Made by a program: the position numbers and the translations under genes | Shown: in pieces, positions 10,790-25,380 of the stretch | How the letters are laid out: every line of letters starts with the position of its first letter | Position numbering within the stretch: position 1 is the first letter of the stretch | Notes under the pieces: generated by a model | Databases searched by the model: none | What the model was told of the DNA's origin: nothing | The model's input: the letters and a program-made list of their open reading frames with translations, nothing else | Assembly (NCBI GenBank): GCA_020809705.1 | Contig: CP085826.1 | Location: forward strand, 8,090,652-8,154,651 | DNA from: Calonectria ilicicola | Taxonomy: Eukaryota > Ascomycota > Sordariomycetes > Hypocreales > Nectriaceae | Reading direction: 5' to 3' | DNA: 64,000 nucleotides

Positions 10790-11778
10790 GTTGACCATAA
10801 AAAAGCTTAACGATACCAGTAGTTCCTATCTGTTATTCATACCCTACTCAAGCCTAGAGTAGGTTTGATTTACTGTGAGAGGGCACGTGATACTGTAAGT
10901 ACAGGGGTAAAATAGGGGGTTAAAGTAGGGTTTGTAGAGTAGGATTGGTTCCTAGTTGATAAAATGTATAAAAATTTGTAAGTTGGTTATTAATTTAGAT
11001 TTTAGTATACTTATGAATTTTTAAAGTAATTAAATTATTAAAAGTAGTTATTTTAATGAGAATGAATTTGATAATAAGTGAAGATAGTATTTATTTTGAT
11101 AAAAATGTAATATTAATAAGTAAATATTATTAAATTAATTATTATTTTTGTTATTAAGAAATATAAATATTATATTTATAAAAAGTAAATATATTAATAA
11201 TAAAATATATAAAAAAAATAAAGATAAAGAAAATAAAAGTTTATAATTTATAAAATATAATATATATAATTTAAGATATAATCTATTAAACTATTTATTT
11301 ATTTACTCTAATATGGCATACTAATCTATAAAAATTGCTAATTTATATATATTAGATATAAAATCAAAGTTTATCTAGTATATTAATACTATCAAGATTA
11401 TATAAGAAAAAAGGCCAAAAATATTATAGCTTAAATTTAATAACTTAATAATATTATTTATATCTAGTAGTAATTAAGAGACAATTTCTAATTCTTATCC
11501 CCTAATAATACAATTATTTTATTTCTTAAGCTATTTATTATAGATGTATATAAGTGCTATAAATGTAGATATATTAATTAATATAATAATAAGATAAATT
11601 TATACTATAATAAGAAGTATAGCTAGGTTAATCCCCAAGGGCCCAGATGCAGTACAACTTTGGATATTAGCAAGTTACTATATATTACTAACGTCCGTTA
11701 TTAGTAGTTTTTCAAGAACCAATATATAAGTAGATAGTTTAAGGTAGAATGCTTATACCAGTAGCCGGAAGTTATAAT
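10790..11778. other. Start of AT-rich RIP block
   Basis: Composition changes sharply near 10.9 kb from normal GC to very AT-rich sequence with long runs of only A and T. No gene or identifiable element remains in this piece. It is probably the edge of a decayed repeat. Confidence 0.6.
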
Positions 11779-11979
11779 TGTTATGACCCATGACACGCCC
11801 AGGCGGTCAAAGATGGCAGAACCAACATTCACTTACCTTATAGCCCCATACCAACCAATAAGGAAGCGCTTATAAGCGATCACCTTCAATATTAGTAATC
11901 ATCCTATGATTAATACCTCGATTACTAATACATTAGATAGAATTAATATAGTGAGTGCCTACTAGGTAATAGTATATAA
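11779..11979 (+). repeat. Left half of an older LTR split by a later insertion
   Basis: It begins TGTTATGACCCATGACACG, like the LTR of the young chromovirus, and runs through the equivalent of its first 200 bp to ...agtatataa. It is then interrupted by a second LTR that starts at 11980. The rest of this LTR resumes at 38738. The 5-bp flank tataa (11975-11979) matches tatag at 38733-38737 with one G-to-A change. Confidence 0.85.
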
Positions 11980-12374
11980 TGTTATGACCCATAACACGCC
12001 CAGGCGGTCAAAGATGACAGAACCGACATTCGCCTACCCTATAGCCCCACACCAACCAATAAGGAAGCACTCATAAGTAATCACTCACAACATTGGTAAT
12101 CACCTAGTGATTAATACCTTGATTACTAATATATTAAATAGAACCAATATAGTAAGTGCTTACTAGGTAATAGTATATAAATAGATTAAAATCCACTTTT
12201 ATAATTAATACTAACTAGCTTTTAATATAATTTAATTACCTTAATTACAATTAACTATTATCTAATATAATATCTTTATTATTTTATTTACTATAACACA
12301 CCTAACTATCCTACTAATAATAAATCTTTTATTTTAATTAATTTATTAAATTGGAAATTGATTAGATTATTATA
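11980..12374 (+). repeat. 5' LTR of the plus-strand RIPped chromovirus
   Basis: 395 bp, beginning tgttatgaccc and ending ...attattata. It is followed by the same leader as in the young copy (…ttaaaagctctta). It keeps a 9-nt agcttttaa that is complementary to ttaaaagct in the leader, which supports self-priming. Confidence 0.9.
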
Positions 12375-12431
12375 TATTAAAAGCTCTTATTTAATTAGTT
12401 ACCTATATTAACAATTAAGTAATAATAATAT

Positions 12432-12842
12432 TTTCGCAGTGGTCTAGGGTATGTTGGTGGATCTTGGTCATGGGATAAGGGATTTGGTCCATAAAAGAAA
12501 GATCTACCCTCAAGTTGATAGAAAAATCAAGCATTTTTGGCCCATTCTTTCATTTTTTAAAAGCTTTTATAAGGCAGACTAAACTGACCTAAGACTCTTG
12601 ATTTATATTATATTATTTTATTTTTAAGGGATATACCTTTAGTAAGTTATTATTTTTAAGGATTATATTTTTATTTAAATATTTTATTTTTTTTATTATT
12701 TTATTTAATAATAAAGCCTCTAATTAAAGGCTTAATAATTATTTAGCCTTATTAAATTATTACTTTTTCTCAAAATACTATATTATAGATAGATAGCTAT
12801 AAATAGTATAATATTTTTATATAATTCTCTTCCCTACTATAA
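12432..12842 (+). repeat. 5' LTR of the 12.9-kb element
   Basis: It aligns across its length to 24964-25375 and begins tttcgcagtggtctaggg. It is more heavily RIP-altered than the 3' LTR, whose end (…cttccccgccgcgaa) is still GC-rich. Confidence 0.88.
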
Positions 12843-15800
12843 AATTAAAGATTATAATAAGAAGACCAAGTTATTATTATAAATTATTTAATTATAATAA
12901 TAATAATACTTCTAAGTTATTATATAAAATCTAAGAAAAAAATTAAATTAGAAGTTTTATAATATAATTTTAAAAAGAATAAGTTAATCTAGAGAAATTA
13001 GGTAGAAAGTATAAAGATCTAGAATACTACCAGCCAGCAACTTATAATCTACTATTAACTAAAAAGGAAAGATGGTTTAAAGGAAAAGGAACCAATACAT
13101 AAATATACTCGGTTTTATAGGGAAAACTAGGGAAGCAGTGAGCTATTTTTAGCCTGTTCCTATACAAATGGTAAGCTAGGCCCGGCCTACGCCTAAAGGA
13201 GCTGAAAAACTGGTCCTAAGGACAAAATCTAAGCCTAATTATTAGGTAATTTATGATTATTAGCTTATAAACCTTAGTTTAGTTGTTATTACTTTATTAT
13301 TAATAGTTAAGACTTTATATATAAGTATAATAGTTAAATATAAAAAAAAGAAGCTCTTTAAGCTAAGAACTCTAGTAGTTTATTATACTATTTTATTAAT
13401 AGGAACCCTTAGAAGGGACTACTTACTAGCCTTAGCTATAATAATTTTTCTTTATATAAGCTAAGGCTAAGTTATTAAGACTAAGATGGCAAAGAAATAA
13501 TAGACCAGATAAAAGAAGCCCTCCACAAATAAGAGCAATAAAGCTATAGAAGAACCTTCTCTTCTAAACTATTAATCCTCTTATTCAACTTCTAAAAACT
13601 TAATATATACCTTTTCATTTCAAATAGACCAGCCAGCAGATATAGCTACTAAAAAATATCAATCCCTAATGAGCCTTAGGCATAAAGTATCAAGAAGTAT
13701 TAGTCAAAATAAGGCCAATATTAATCAATAGGTATATAATAATAATCTTAATAACCAAGAAGTACTAGAACAAGGATCTTAAGAGAAATTAGAAGTTATA
13801 ATAAGACCTCTTAATTAAATAGTAATAATAACTCCTCTTAATATCCTATTTAATTATATCTTTAATAGTATTAATATTATAAGCTTTTTAATATATCTCG
13901 ATAATTATATTAAAGGTTGCTTTACTTTTAATAAGCTTATTAAAAAGTATATAATTATTTATACTACTTTTAGGTATTAAGAAGAAATAAGATAAGTTCT
14001 TATTAAACTATTATAAAAGGATAGGAAGGAAGCCTTAAAGGAGGAATATATTTACTTTAATAAGGAAAAACCTAAATCTTTTGCTAATTAGTTATAAATA
14101 TTATATATAATTTAAATAAATACTTATAATTATTTAAAGATACTTAGTAAAATAAGTAATTATAAGTATCTTATATAAATAGTAGATAAGAAAGATTGGA
14201 AAGAATTAATTTCTCTCTTTATTAGACTCTTAAGTATCTTACCTCTATAGATTACTAAAGGTCTATATTAGTAGAAAGGACTTGACCTTAATGATCTAAG
14301 GTATAAGAAATATAAGAACCTAGTTATACTAGTAAGGGGCTTTGTAATTACTTCTGATAGATAGAAGAGAATAATTAGCTTTTTTTACCTTTATTTAGAG
14401 AAGAAATAGAAGAATATTAATTAAGATTTCTTTATAAAAGAAAAGAAATAATTAAAGAAAATATAATAATAGATTTCTAAAGATTCTTTAGAGAAGCTAT
14501 ATAATAATATATAATAGTTAATAATTACAGTAGCTATATCCAGCAAGAATAAGGTAAAGGATATTATAAAGATACTCTTAAGAATAATTAAATAAAAGAA
14601 TATCTTTATAACTTTTTCTAATAGAATGAATATATTATATATAATATAATTATAATAAATTCCTTATATTAGAAATACTAAGGAGGATTTACTTATATTT
14701 AATATATTTATATCATCCTTATACTAAATAAAGAGATACTATTATTATAGGAAGTCTAGCCATTTTCTGGATAACTACTATACCCTTAATAATTATAAAA
14801 AAGCTAGATTTATTAACTATAACTTAGAGTTAAATTATCTTTAGATTGGGAGGTATTAGTTATTAATGCTTTTAAAAATGGTTTATTAGTATTATAGCTA
14901 GTCTTTAAGTGTAATAATAATTTGGTTTATTATAAACTAGATAGAATTCTTTCCTAGAAGCCCTACTAAGCTTATTAAGTAAGAATTAATAAATAATAAG
15001 AATTTTATAAAATTAAAGGAATCTATTAATAAAAAGGTAATTATAATATTAAATTAGTTCTTAAAGAATAAAGACCCTTTTTATAAGGAAATAAATATTA
15101 AATATTACCTATAAGTATATAATTAGGGGATTAGTATTACTTTTATTTTATTTAAAAAAAGAGCTCTAGTCTTTAGTATTATAAAGGTAATAAAACTAAT
15201 AATCATTTAGAACTTTTATAAGGGGTAAATGCCCTTACTAGCAAAAAGGACATTACAATAAACTTTAAGAAGCACCAAAAGGTAAAGAATATAACCAATA
15301 TAGAAGAAAATACAGCAATTAAGCTTATATTAATCCCTAAGATTATAAATCCTACCTTAGTAAAGGATAAGAAGTTTATTAAAGTAATTTTCAAGCCTAA
15401 TCCTATCTTTTAAAAGAAGAGGGCCTAGTAGGTGGAGATAGCTTAAACTATTATTAATTAGATCCTTAGAGCAAAGATATATACTATAGGAGATATAATA
15501 AGCCTATATTTATTGCTTAGGTTAGCTATAGCTATATATATTATAGATATTATTTAAAAAGTTAAAGAGAACTACTAACTATTACCTTTAATAGAGTTAA
15601 AGAAAGTTTATAAGAAATCTCAGATAAATATTTTAATCTTATTAGGAGTAGAGAAAGATTTTTCTAAGACCTATTTTAACTAACTTATATAAGTAAATAG
15701 GATTAATACTATCCTATAAGAAAGTAATATTAAGGAGTAAGACTTTTTAGTAGGACCTTTAGGAAAAGATAATTTCCTTTATAAGGAGGATAGAGTAATT

Positions 15801-16949
15801 ATTTATTTCTAAGCCTAGGATATAAATGCTAAGGAAGCTATTAAGGACCTTAATTAAGCCTATAATTAGAGGCTTTTTAAAAGTAAGGTTATATTATTGG
15901 TAAATTATATTAGCTAGTATTTTATTACTTTAGAAGGAAAGGTACTTATATATAAACAAAAGCTCCTAAAGATACAAGTCTAACTTAATAATCTAAAAGA
16001 AGCTACTTAGAATACCCTTATAAATACTAGATTTAAAAAGAATATTATCTTTAATCAAATAATAAAGGTTTATAAGCTACTTATAGTCCCTATAGACTTT
16101 ATTATAACTTCCTTCTTAAATAATAAGGTAAAGATATTAGAAGAAATTAATATTAAGATATTTCTTAACAATATATAGATTAAATAGAGGGCTATTATTA
16201 CATTTATTGATTATATCTTAATACCTTTTATCCTTAAAATACCCTTTATTAAAGCCATAAAGGCTACCTTTAACTATTAATTTTTTAAAGAGAATATACT
16301 TATATATTATTAGCTAGGCACTATAAAGATTACAACCCTAGTTACAGGTCCGACTAGATAGGAAGCCTCGAAATATAGCTCTGCCATTTAGGGTAATCAA
16401 AACTAAACTCTAATATCTTCTCTAAACCTTTTTATTATTAAATATAAGGTTTAAAGGAAAATAATATCATAAAAATAGCACAATATCTAGACAAGAAATC
16501 AACAGAGGCTATAATCAAGCTAATCCTAAAGGACTAAATAATGAGAAGAAAGAAAGAGGCTGAAAAGGAAGAAAAAGCAATAAAAGAAGAGGTGGAAAAC
16601 AGTAATTATAAAGATTACAAAGTAAAGGTTAATATAATATACAAAAGTAAAGCATATAAAATCCACCCATTAAATAATATCCTATCTAATAGAACAATAC
16701 CTAATAGAGACCCTTACTAGAAGGAGAAGAGGTAAAAGAAAGTGAAGGAAGCTTAGAAAAAGATAGAAAGTATATTAAATATATTATCTTTAAATTCTTT
16801 AAGCTTAAAAGAGAAAAGAGACTTATAAAAGATCGGCTTAAAATAATCCTAAATGACTTGCCTCTAGGGATTATTATGGCTAAAAGGGATATCCTTGCAG
16901 AGATTCTCTACAATAGGGAACAAGCTTTTGCCTAGAACTTTGAAGAATG

Positions 16950-17450
16950 TAGGCTAGTAAACCCTATAATTACACCACTATAATCTATTAAGACTATCCC
17001 TTATAAGGCTTAGCAAACTAGGAATATTCCTATTCTAAAAGACCTTAAAGAGAAAGTCATTAAACTCCTTTGAACTAGAATATATAGAGGTATCCTAGAA
17101 GAATCATATATAGCCTATTATAACTTATTTATATTAATTATAAAGAAGGATAGAGGGTTAAAGCTAATTAATTTAATTAAAAGATATAATACTATTACTA
17201 TTTATAATAAACTTATACCTCCTAGGGCTAATAAGTTTTTAATAGAATTTAAAATATATAAAGTCCTTACCCTTTTAGATTTCTTCTTAAACTATAATCA
17301 GATCCTTTTAAACAAAAAGAGCAAAGATCTTACTACCTTTAACACACCTATAGGGCTACTAAGAATATATATACTCCCTTAAGAAGCTATTAACTCAATT
17401 ACCTAATTCTCTAGAATTATTATTTAAATCCTTTTTAATCTTTTATTAAA
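16950..17450 (+). pseudogene. Reverse transcriptase remnant of the 12.9-kb element
   Basis: Conceptual reading through stops gives a Ty3-type RT start: a 'KKDRGLKL' lysine-rich strand, then 'TITIYNKLIPPRANKF', then 'VLTLLDFFxNYNQIxL'. These correspond to the (V/I)KKxDGxLRxxxD and LDLxxGYxQI motifs. Stops are mostly TAG/TAA, as expected from RIP of CAG/CAA/TGG codons. Confidence 0.72.
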
Positions 17451-18589
17451 AGTTTATAAATCTTTCCTTAATAATATTATAATTAAAGGACTAAAGACTA
17501 CCTATAATAATAAAAAGGTCTTACCTAGAATAAGAAAATATATCCTAAAGCATCTAATAAACCTTAATAAAACCCTCCTAAACATTAAATTAACTGGATA
17601 TATAATATCAACTAGTAAATTAAAGTTCTACTAGAAGGCCATACTAATTATAAGATATATATATAAAATTAATAATTAATTACCTCTTTAAGAAAAGATT
17701 ATTAAAATATAAAAGTAAATAAAATATAACAAAATCATTTAAATTTAAGCCTTTTTAAAAATCACTAGCTATTATAAATAATAAATTAAGAAATATACTT
17801 AAATAGTAAAACTATTAATATATCTCCTAAAAAAAGATATTAAATAAAATTAAAAAAAGATTAAGTAAAGATTATAATTATATTAAAAGAAAAAATTATT
17901 AAAACCCCTATCTTAATTATACTTAACCTTTCCCCTAAAAGGGGCAAAATTATCCTAATAATTAATTCAAGTATCCTAAGTTAAAGTGCAATATTATTAT
18001 AAGTCTATAAAGATAAAAAACATCCTATACACTATAAATCTAGAATATAGACAGAAGCTAAGAAAAGATATAATATTACTAAGCTTAAGTGCAAAAGGCT
18101 TTTATATATAATTAGAAGATTAAGGGGTATCTCTATAATATTTACTTTACCTTAGAAACTAATTCCTAAGTCTTAGTATACTAAATTAATAATAAAGCTA
18201 ATAATATTTCTAGAGTTATAATTATTAGGTAGATAAGCTATCTCTTACTCTTTAATTTTATAATTAAATATATATCTAAGAAAATAAATCTTATAACTAA
18301 TAGACTTTTTAGGAAAGGATAGAGACTTTTTAATCAAATAGATTAAGAAGTAAAAAAAGATCTAGAGGAATTCTTAGACTTTTACCTTAATACTACTACC
18401 CTAAAGTCTAATAAGAAGAAGCTTAAAGAAAACTATTTAAGTAATTAGCTATAATTAAAAAGTTTTTTACTTACCTTAAAGCAACCTAAAGGATTAATAT
18501 CTAAAAGTTTCTATACCTTAAAATTAAAAGCTACAAAGTTCTTTATATATAAAGGGTTCTTATAATCACAACCTAAGGACTTACACAAT

Positions 18590-19200
18590 AACCCCCAACT
18601 AATAATCAACAACAAAGAGATATAAGAAACACTAGTAAGAAGGGTATACCAAGAGCTTGGCTATAAAGGAAAGGATATAACCTTAAACACCCTAACTAGG
18701 CAATATTTATAAGTAAAAATGTAAAAAGATATAGCTAAAGTTATTAAATGCTGCCCTAATTGTTAAGCATATGATCAAAGGAGGCCCTATAAGCCTACAA
18801 TATATACTATACCTTATTACCCTATAATAAAGATCTATATTAATAGGCAATATATACTAATTAATAAAGAAAAGGGGTTCTTACTTAAAGCTTAGTATCA
18901 CTTTATAAGTTAAGTAGAAGCTATACTAATACCCTAACTTATTACCTTTTATATAAAAAAGTTTATTAATAAAATTATTTATTAATATAGAATACCTTAG
19001 AAGATAATTATTAATAATAAAAGCAAGTTAAAGAAAAAGATACCTAAAAATCTAAAAGAATTAGGTATAAAGGTAATATAAATCTCAGCCTACAATCCAA
19101 AGTTAAACTTAATTATTAAGATTAGCTATTTCTTCTTAATATTAGGTATAAAGAAAAGAGGAATTATAGGAAAATAAATTAATATTCTATCCCAAGTCTT
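18590..19200 (+). pseudogene. Integrase remnant of the 12.9-kb element
   Basis: A degraded HHCC zinc region is readable (…ELGxKGKDxTLNTLTRQY… then VIKCCPNC-AYDQRRPYKPT), followed by a catalytic-core-like start. The reading frame is broken by many RIP stops. Confidence 0.65.
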
Positions 19201-20159
19201 ATTAGCTAATAAAACAATAATTAGAGGATTATATAGGTTTTTACCTTTCTACTTTCTCTATAGTTAGGAACTTATTCTCCCTCTGGAGATTAAAATCCCT
19301 ACTTAGTACCTAATTTAGTAGAATAAGATTAAGACCTTTGAGAACCTAATAAGTATAAGAGTCTAAATATTAGAAAGGTATTAGAAGGATATTAAAGTTA
19401 TATAAGCTAAAGTTATAAAATACTAATTAAATCTTATAATTAAAATTATAAAATTAAATAAGTTCTAAATAAAAAAAGTCTTTTTAATTAAAGGAGACCT
19501 AGTTTTATAATTTAATAATCAGAACTATAATAATATAAGGTAAATAGCTAAAATAAAGCTAAAATGAAATAGGCTATTTTAAGTTAAAGCTAGATTTAAA
19601 GTAACTTATACTTATATTCTAAAGACTTTAAATAGGGTAGAAGTTATAAGAAAAATATATAATAATCAACTAAGGAAGTTCATTTAGAATAAGAATAGCT
19701 AGTAAACTAGTACAAATAATATTAATACTTTTAGTATTAGGTGGTTAGATGTATCTTTGGAAGAAGCTAAAACTAATAAACCTAGATATAATAAATCTAA
19801 TAATTATAACAAGGGATACTATATAAAGCTCTAAAAAAGGAAATCTACTACCCAAATCAAGGAAAAGGACCCAGTCTTTATAATTAGATCAAGATATAGA
19901 TTAAAAGAGTATTTTAAAGTCTAACTTCCTAAAATACTATAAAGCTAAAAAGAAACTTACTAAGTAATTAAAGATCTTTAAGCTAGGCAAAAAGGTAAAA
20001 CTACTTTTATTATTAAAGACAGCATATTATAGTTTGAGGAAAGGTTTAAGGTTAAAGCTTAGAAAGTTAAAAGCATAAGACCCAATAAACAACCCAACCA
20101 ACCAAGCTCTAGCAATAGTATAATTAGTAAATAAAGATAGATAGTACAGTATTTAAAAG

Positions 20160-23100
20160 ATTATAGAAAAAGCCTAGAAGCTCTTAACAGCAGAGAAAAA
20201 TAGTCATGGATATGATATAGAATAGGTCTAGTATACCAAATCTGGTAGATAGAATCTATATGGAATGATTATAGATTCTAGATAGAGTAGTCTAAAGAGC
20301 TCATAAAATGCCCTAAATAGTTTATAAAATTAATATAAAGTAAAATAGATAGGAGTTAGTAAATCCAATTTAATAAAGTTAATATTATAATAATAATAAA
20401 TTACTAAAGTAAGGCTTAGGTAATAGTATTTCTAAAGATTAAAGGGAATATATAAAATAAAGATCTAAAAGATAAAAGAAGGATAAAATCCTAAAGGTAT
20501 TATATTAAGTATTATTAAATAATTAAATAAAATTTATAAAGGTAAAAAAATTAATTTAAACTATTAAAATATAAATACATAAGATTATAGCTTTTATAAA
20601 AATAAAATATTTAAAAAGAATAAAATCCTCACTTATAAATCTTATCATAATAAGCATTACCAGCTATAATCTAAGCAAGATCAAGAACCTCATTAAGATT
20701 AGGCCAGTACAAAGTGATTTAAGAGTAAGAAATATAATTAAGGCAATCAATTGTAATAATAGTAGCTCAAAAAAACAAGCTCATAGCTCCATAATAAGTA
20801 AAACCATAAGGACCCTTAAAGGAAGATAAAGCCTAATAACCAGAAACATCCCTCCAATTACAGTCGCGAGACAGTCAAACATAATTAGAACACTTGCCCT
20901 CCATATAATCAGCCAATACAATATACTTATAAAAAGGTGTTAAGATGTAGTCATAAATGCTCAAGTAGGTCAATATAAACGATCGAATGCAGCAAAGACA
21001 AGGAGACAAACTAATCTAGCTGATAAATAAGAGGATCAGGGCCTTTACATACTCCTTACACTAAAACAAAGAACGGCGAAACTAACCGCAAGGGTGACCT
21101 CAGTCAGCAGGGATATAAATAGGTCGAGTGAAAGAGGTATTAAAGAGGAAGTAAAGGCCAGCTATAATGACTTGATTGTTTTTAATATTAAAGTAATAAA
21201 TAAAAGATAAAAGTATAAAGAATTAAATAGAAGGAGTGGGATTGTCTTTAAATATAAGCTTAATATAAAGCAACAAGCTAGCTTAGCTAAGGGCAGTATA
21301 ACTATAGATCTAGAAGTTAAAGACCTTAGCAATCTACCAAAGGGATTAGAGAAATAAAGTAAGGAGGTAAAGATTATAGGCTTATTATAGCTACCTTTTT
21401 AATATCCTCCTAATAATCGCCACACTTGCCATAAGAAGTACTAATCTTAGCGAAGAAAGAATCTATATATAGTTTATTAATATATAACTTAGAGCTAATA
21501 TTAGGAAGCTTATTATGATCCCTGCCTATAAGAGGATTGGCTATATTGGAAAGAGTGAGGTATAAAAAGAAGTAGTAATAAGAGATAAAAGAGATAAAGG
21601 AAAGTAATAACTTATAATAAGGGATTTAAGTAAGTTAAAAAGAGAAAGAAGAGAAGGAAATTAAAGAAGGAAAAAAGAAGTAAATAATATATTAAATACC
21701 TTAAGGCCTATTAGGCTGAAAGTATTCTAAATAATTCACTATTTAGAGTAATTTAAAAATAAACTCTGTAGGCTGTATGTTATAAAGGTAATAATCCTTT
21801 TAATTATATATTACTTTAAATTTTACAAACCACTTACACCACCTATAATCATAGGCTTTTCCTACCTTATATATACTATAAGTTACTTTTAACTTTTTTA
21901 AGATTTAATTAAGAATATTTTTTCTTTTCTCTTTCTCTTTTTTATCTTTTATTATAATTATTAGCTTTAGCTTACTTTAGTCTATAATAGCTAATATAAA
22001 ACTCTCTAATAATCTATACTACTAATTCCTTATACTTACTTAAGGTAATAAACTTTATAGTAGAGTTATTTGTGATAAAGGAGGCACTTAGAGTTTCCTT
22101 AATGAATAAGAAAGTTATATAAGATCTAAACTCCTTGTAATACTTAGCGATCAACTTATTACTTTTTAGCTATATATTAACTAGACTTATTTTAATAATT
22201 CTAACTTTCTTTTTATATACCTCTTAAAGGTAATAATCAATCCTTGAGAATTTAGGCTAGAATAGTTGAATTTTATAGTGACTTTTACCTCTAAGGAGAA
22301 GATAATTGAATCCATTATTGCTTTAATCTTTAAAATCTTTTTTTTGCCCTTTAATATAATTAAATAGCTAATAACTTTAGGATTCTTTATATTCTATAGA
22401 TCCTAACCTATAAACTTAATAATACTATTATAATCTATTACTCTAAAATTACTTTTAGAACTAATTAGACTATTAAGAATATCCCCCTCTTAAAGTAGTA
22501 TTTCTCTTATCTCCCTAATAACTACTAACTTACCAATTGTAGGCCTACTATTGGTCTTGCCCGCCCAGCCTTCCTTACTATTATATATAATAAATAATTC
22601 TTTATTAAAATAGCTTTTTTCTCTATTAATTAATATTAGATCTTTTATATATAAGATTATACTACTACCTAGCTACTTATTTATAACTCTTATTATAAAA
22701 ATTAATAACTTTAGGCTAAGCTTTTAGCTCTAAGCTAAAGATAGTTCTTTATTAAAATAAATTAATCTTTTAACTTTATTATTTATAGTATATTAATTAT
22801 AAAGTAATATAAGAGCTAGAAGTATAAATATTTAAGGCTATTTAATTACTTTTAAGCAATTAGAGAATTAATTAGATTAACTGATTAAGATATAGAAGGA
22901 ATAATTATTTAAAGAGCTCTTAATATTAGTAATCATCTCTCTCTTCTAAGCTAACTAATTTCTTTTTATTTTTAAAACTAGATCCTTAAACCTTAGAAAT
23001 ATTTTAATAAATTACCCTTATATAAAGTAAATATTAAAAGAATTACTATCTTTCTTAACTACATTATCCTTAATAAATTAAATATTAATATCTTTAAGTT

Positions 23101-24963
23101 CTATAACCTTAAAAGAGTTTTTTATATAATCACTAGATCTTAACTTATTTTTTATAAAAAGTATATTAGAATGGTTGGAATTAATAATTTAAAACTTTTT
23201 ATTTTTAGAGAAGGATTCTCTTACCTTTAGTAGAACCCTAGTATTAAGGTTTTTAACTAAAATAAAAATAAATATATTAATTAGCTTACTATCCTTTAAC
23301 TTTAAGGCTTTTATTAACTTATAATCACTATTTTAAATAATAATTCTCCTCTAGCCTTTAATCTTAAGCTAAAAAAGAACTATAAGGCTTATAGAATTAC
23401 CCTAAGAGAAGGCATCTTGTAACCATAAATAAAGACTTTAGCCCTTAATGGCCCTAGTATTATTAAAAAAGTTAAGAAGTAATTTACCAAGTATATAGCA
23501 GCCAAGCACTTACTAATACCACCTAAAACCCCTACTAAGTAATTAACTTTATTAATTATTAAAACTTTAAGTATCTAAGCCTTAAAAAAGAACCTACTAA
23601 TTATTAATAGTAAAAATAATAATTTATTTATAATAGCTATAAGCAAGCCTCTATTATTAATTTCTTTATTATCTTAAAAATCCTTTAATCTCTTTACTTC
23701 TCTCAGATAATATAGCATTCTTATAATAGCTAAAAGTAAGAGAAGCATACCTAGCAATAACAAAGAGCCTAGTCCAGTAGAAACCAGTAGTAAGAATCCT
23801 AGTCCTAATAATCCTAGCCCTAAAGAGCCAAAACCAGGTCAAGAGTTAGTTCTAGCCTCAAGATTGCAGTCGCTAAGTTTTCAACTTAATTAGAATATAG
23901 GTAATGCCTACAGATCTACTTTACCCACTATTCCTGCTCTACCTAGTTAATATACCCCGATAGCTATTTCTTTCTCACTTGCCTCTTTCATAAGCCCTAT
24001 GTATAAGAGCTTTAGCCTAGATTTACCTTAATTAAAGGAATTTCCTTATTTCTCTAAACCAACTCTTATACTAATAGAAAAGAGAGTTAGTTTTATTATA
24101 AAAATAAGATATAGACCTCATAATCCTACAATTATTGATATAACCAGCCAGGCTAAGAGACTATAGCCTACTACTTCTAATTTAAATAATTCCAATTACA
24201 AGCCCCTAATTCCTAATTTACAATAATAAAGCTAATAAAGATTAATAACTCCTTTTTAAGTATAATATAAAATAGATACATTAATAAGAGATATAATTAA
24301 TAAGATTATATAGCTTTTAATATAAACTTCTTCTTATTAAATTATTAATAATAAATACATTATCTACCTTAAGAATAGACTAATTAAGTATACTAAGGAT
24401 ATTATTTTTAATAATAATAAAATAAAATAATAATATAATAAGGTAATAGAAGGATCTTTTAATAATTATATTAATAATTGCTTAAAATACTAGGATTACT
24501 TTAAGCTATCTACTATTCCTGACCGCAAGACTTATAATATTACTCAGCCCTAGATATATATAAGCTATATAATGACTATACTTACTAGTAAAAGCTAATT
24601 AAATAAAGCTCTTAAGGTTACTTATAATACCTTTTAATTAATAATTGTAGCTTTACTCTCTTACACTAAGCGCTATATAGCTTAATAAGAAAGCACCTTT
24701 AAGCATGCTTATACTAAGAAATAAGTAAGTAATATTATAGGGATAGATAGGTAAAAGTGATAATTATCATTTAAGAAATTATAAGTATATTGGTTTTATA
24801 GTATAAGAGGATCTATCTGAGGAGATATAATTATAGGATTTATATATAGCTTATAAGATTTTTTGGGAGGATATTTCCTTTATTTTATTTTACTTTTATT
24901 TATAAGTTTTTATATTACTATTATAAAGTAAGTAAGAGTACTCGGTGATAGTAAGGGGAGGGA
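20160..24963. other. Unresolved interior segment of the 12.9-kb element
   Basis: This 4.8-kb AT-rich stretch lies between the integrase end and the 3' LTR. Parts (about 20640-21420) look less mutated. A proline/serine-rich conceptual stretch on the plus strand (about 23720-23860, KEPSPVETSSKNPSPNNPSP) suggests another decayed protein. It could be a second nested element or an accessory region. I could not find its ends. Confidence 0.4.
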
Positions 24964-25375
24964 TTTTGTAATGGTCTAGGGTATATTGGTAGATCTTGGT
25001 TATAGGATAAGGGATTTGGTCCATAAAAGAAAGATCTACCCTCAAGTTGATAGAAAAATCAAGCATCTTTAGCCTATTCTTTCATTTTTTGAGAGCTTCT
25101 ATAAGACAGATTAAACCGACCTAAGACTCTTGATCTGTATTATATTGTTTTATTTTTGAGGGATATACCTTTAGTAAATTATTATTTTTGAGGATTATAT
25201 CCTTATTTAAATACTTTATTTTTTTTATTATTTTATTTAATAGTAAAGCCTCTGATTAGAGACTTAACAGTCATTTAGTCTTACTAAATTGTTGCTTTTT
25301 TTTAAAATACTATATTATAGATGGATGGCTGTGGGTGGTGTGGTGTTTTTATGTGGTTCCCTTCCCCGCCGCGAA
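24964..25375 (+). repeat. 3' LTR of the 12.9-kb element
   Basis: Begins ttttgtaatggtctaggg and ends ccccgccgcgaa, immediately followed by the duplicated aatat and then the resumed chromovirus gag. Confidence 0.88.
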
Positions 25376-25380
25376 AATAT

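Larger units (their letters stand above)
12432..25375 (+). mobile_element. 12.9-kb RIPped Ty3-type LTR element nested in the chromovirus
   Basis: It is bounded by LTRs of about 411 bp (12432-12842 and 24964-25375) and by the duplication aatat at 12427-12431 and 25376-25380. It splits the first codons of the chromovirus gag. The interior is too mutated for open frames, but domains are readable in order: gag-like (about 13500-14150), reverse transcriptase (about 16950-17450; an FLIxxKKDRGLKL-like motif and LLDFFxxYNQI), and integrase (about 18590-19200; H-H-C-C zinc region, CCPNCQAYDQ-like). This matches the fungal Ty3 order. The 4.8 kb from about 20.2 to 24.96 kb before the 3' LTR is not explained by a normal polyprotein. 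Confidence 0.82.
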
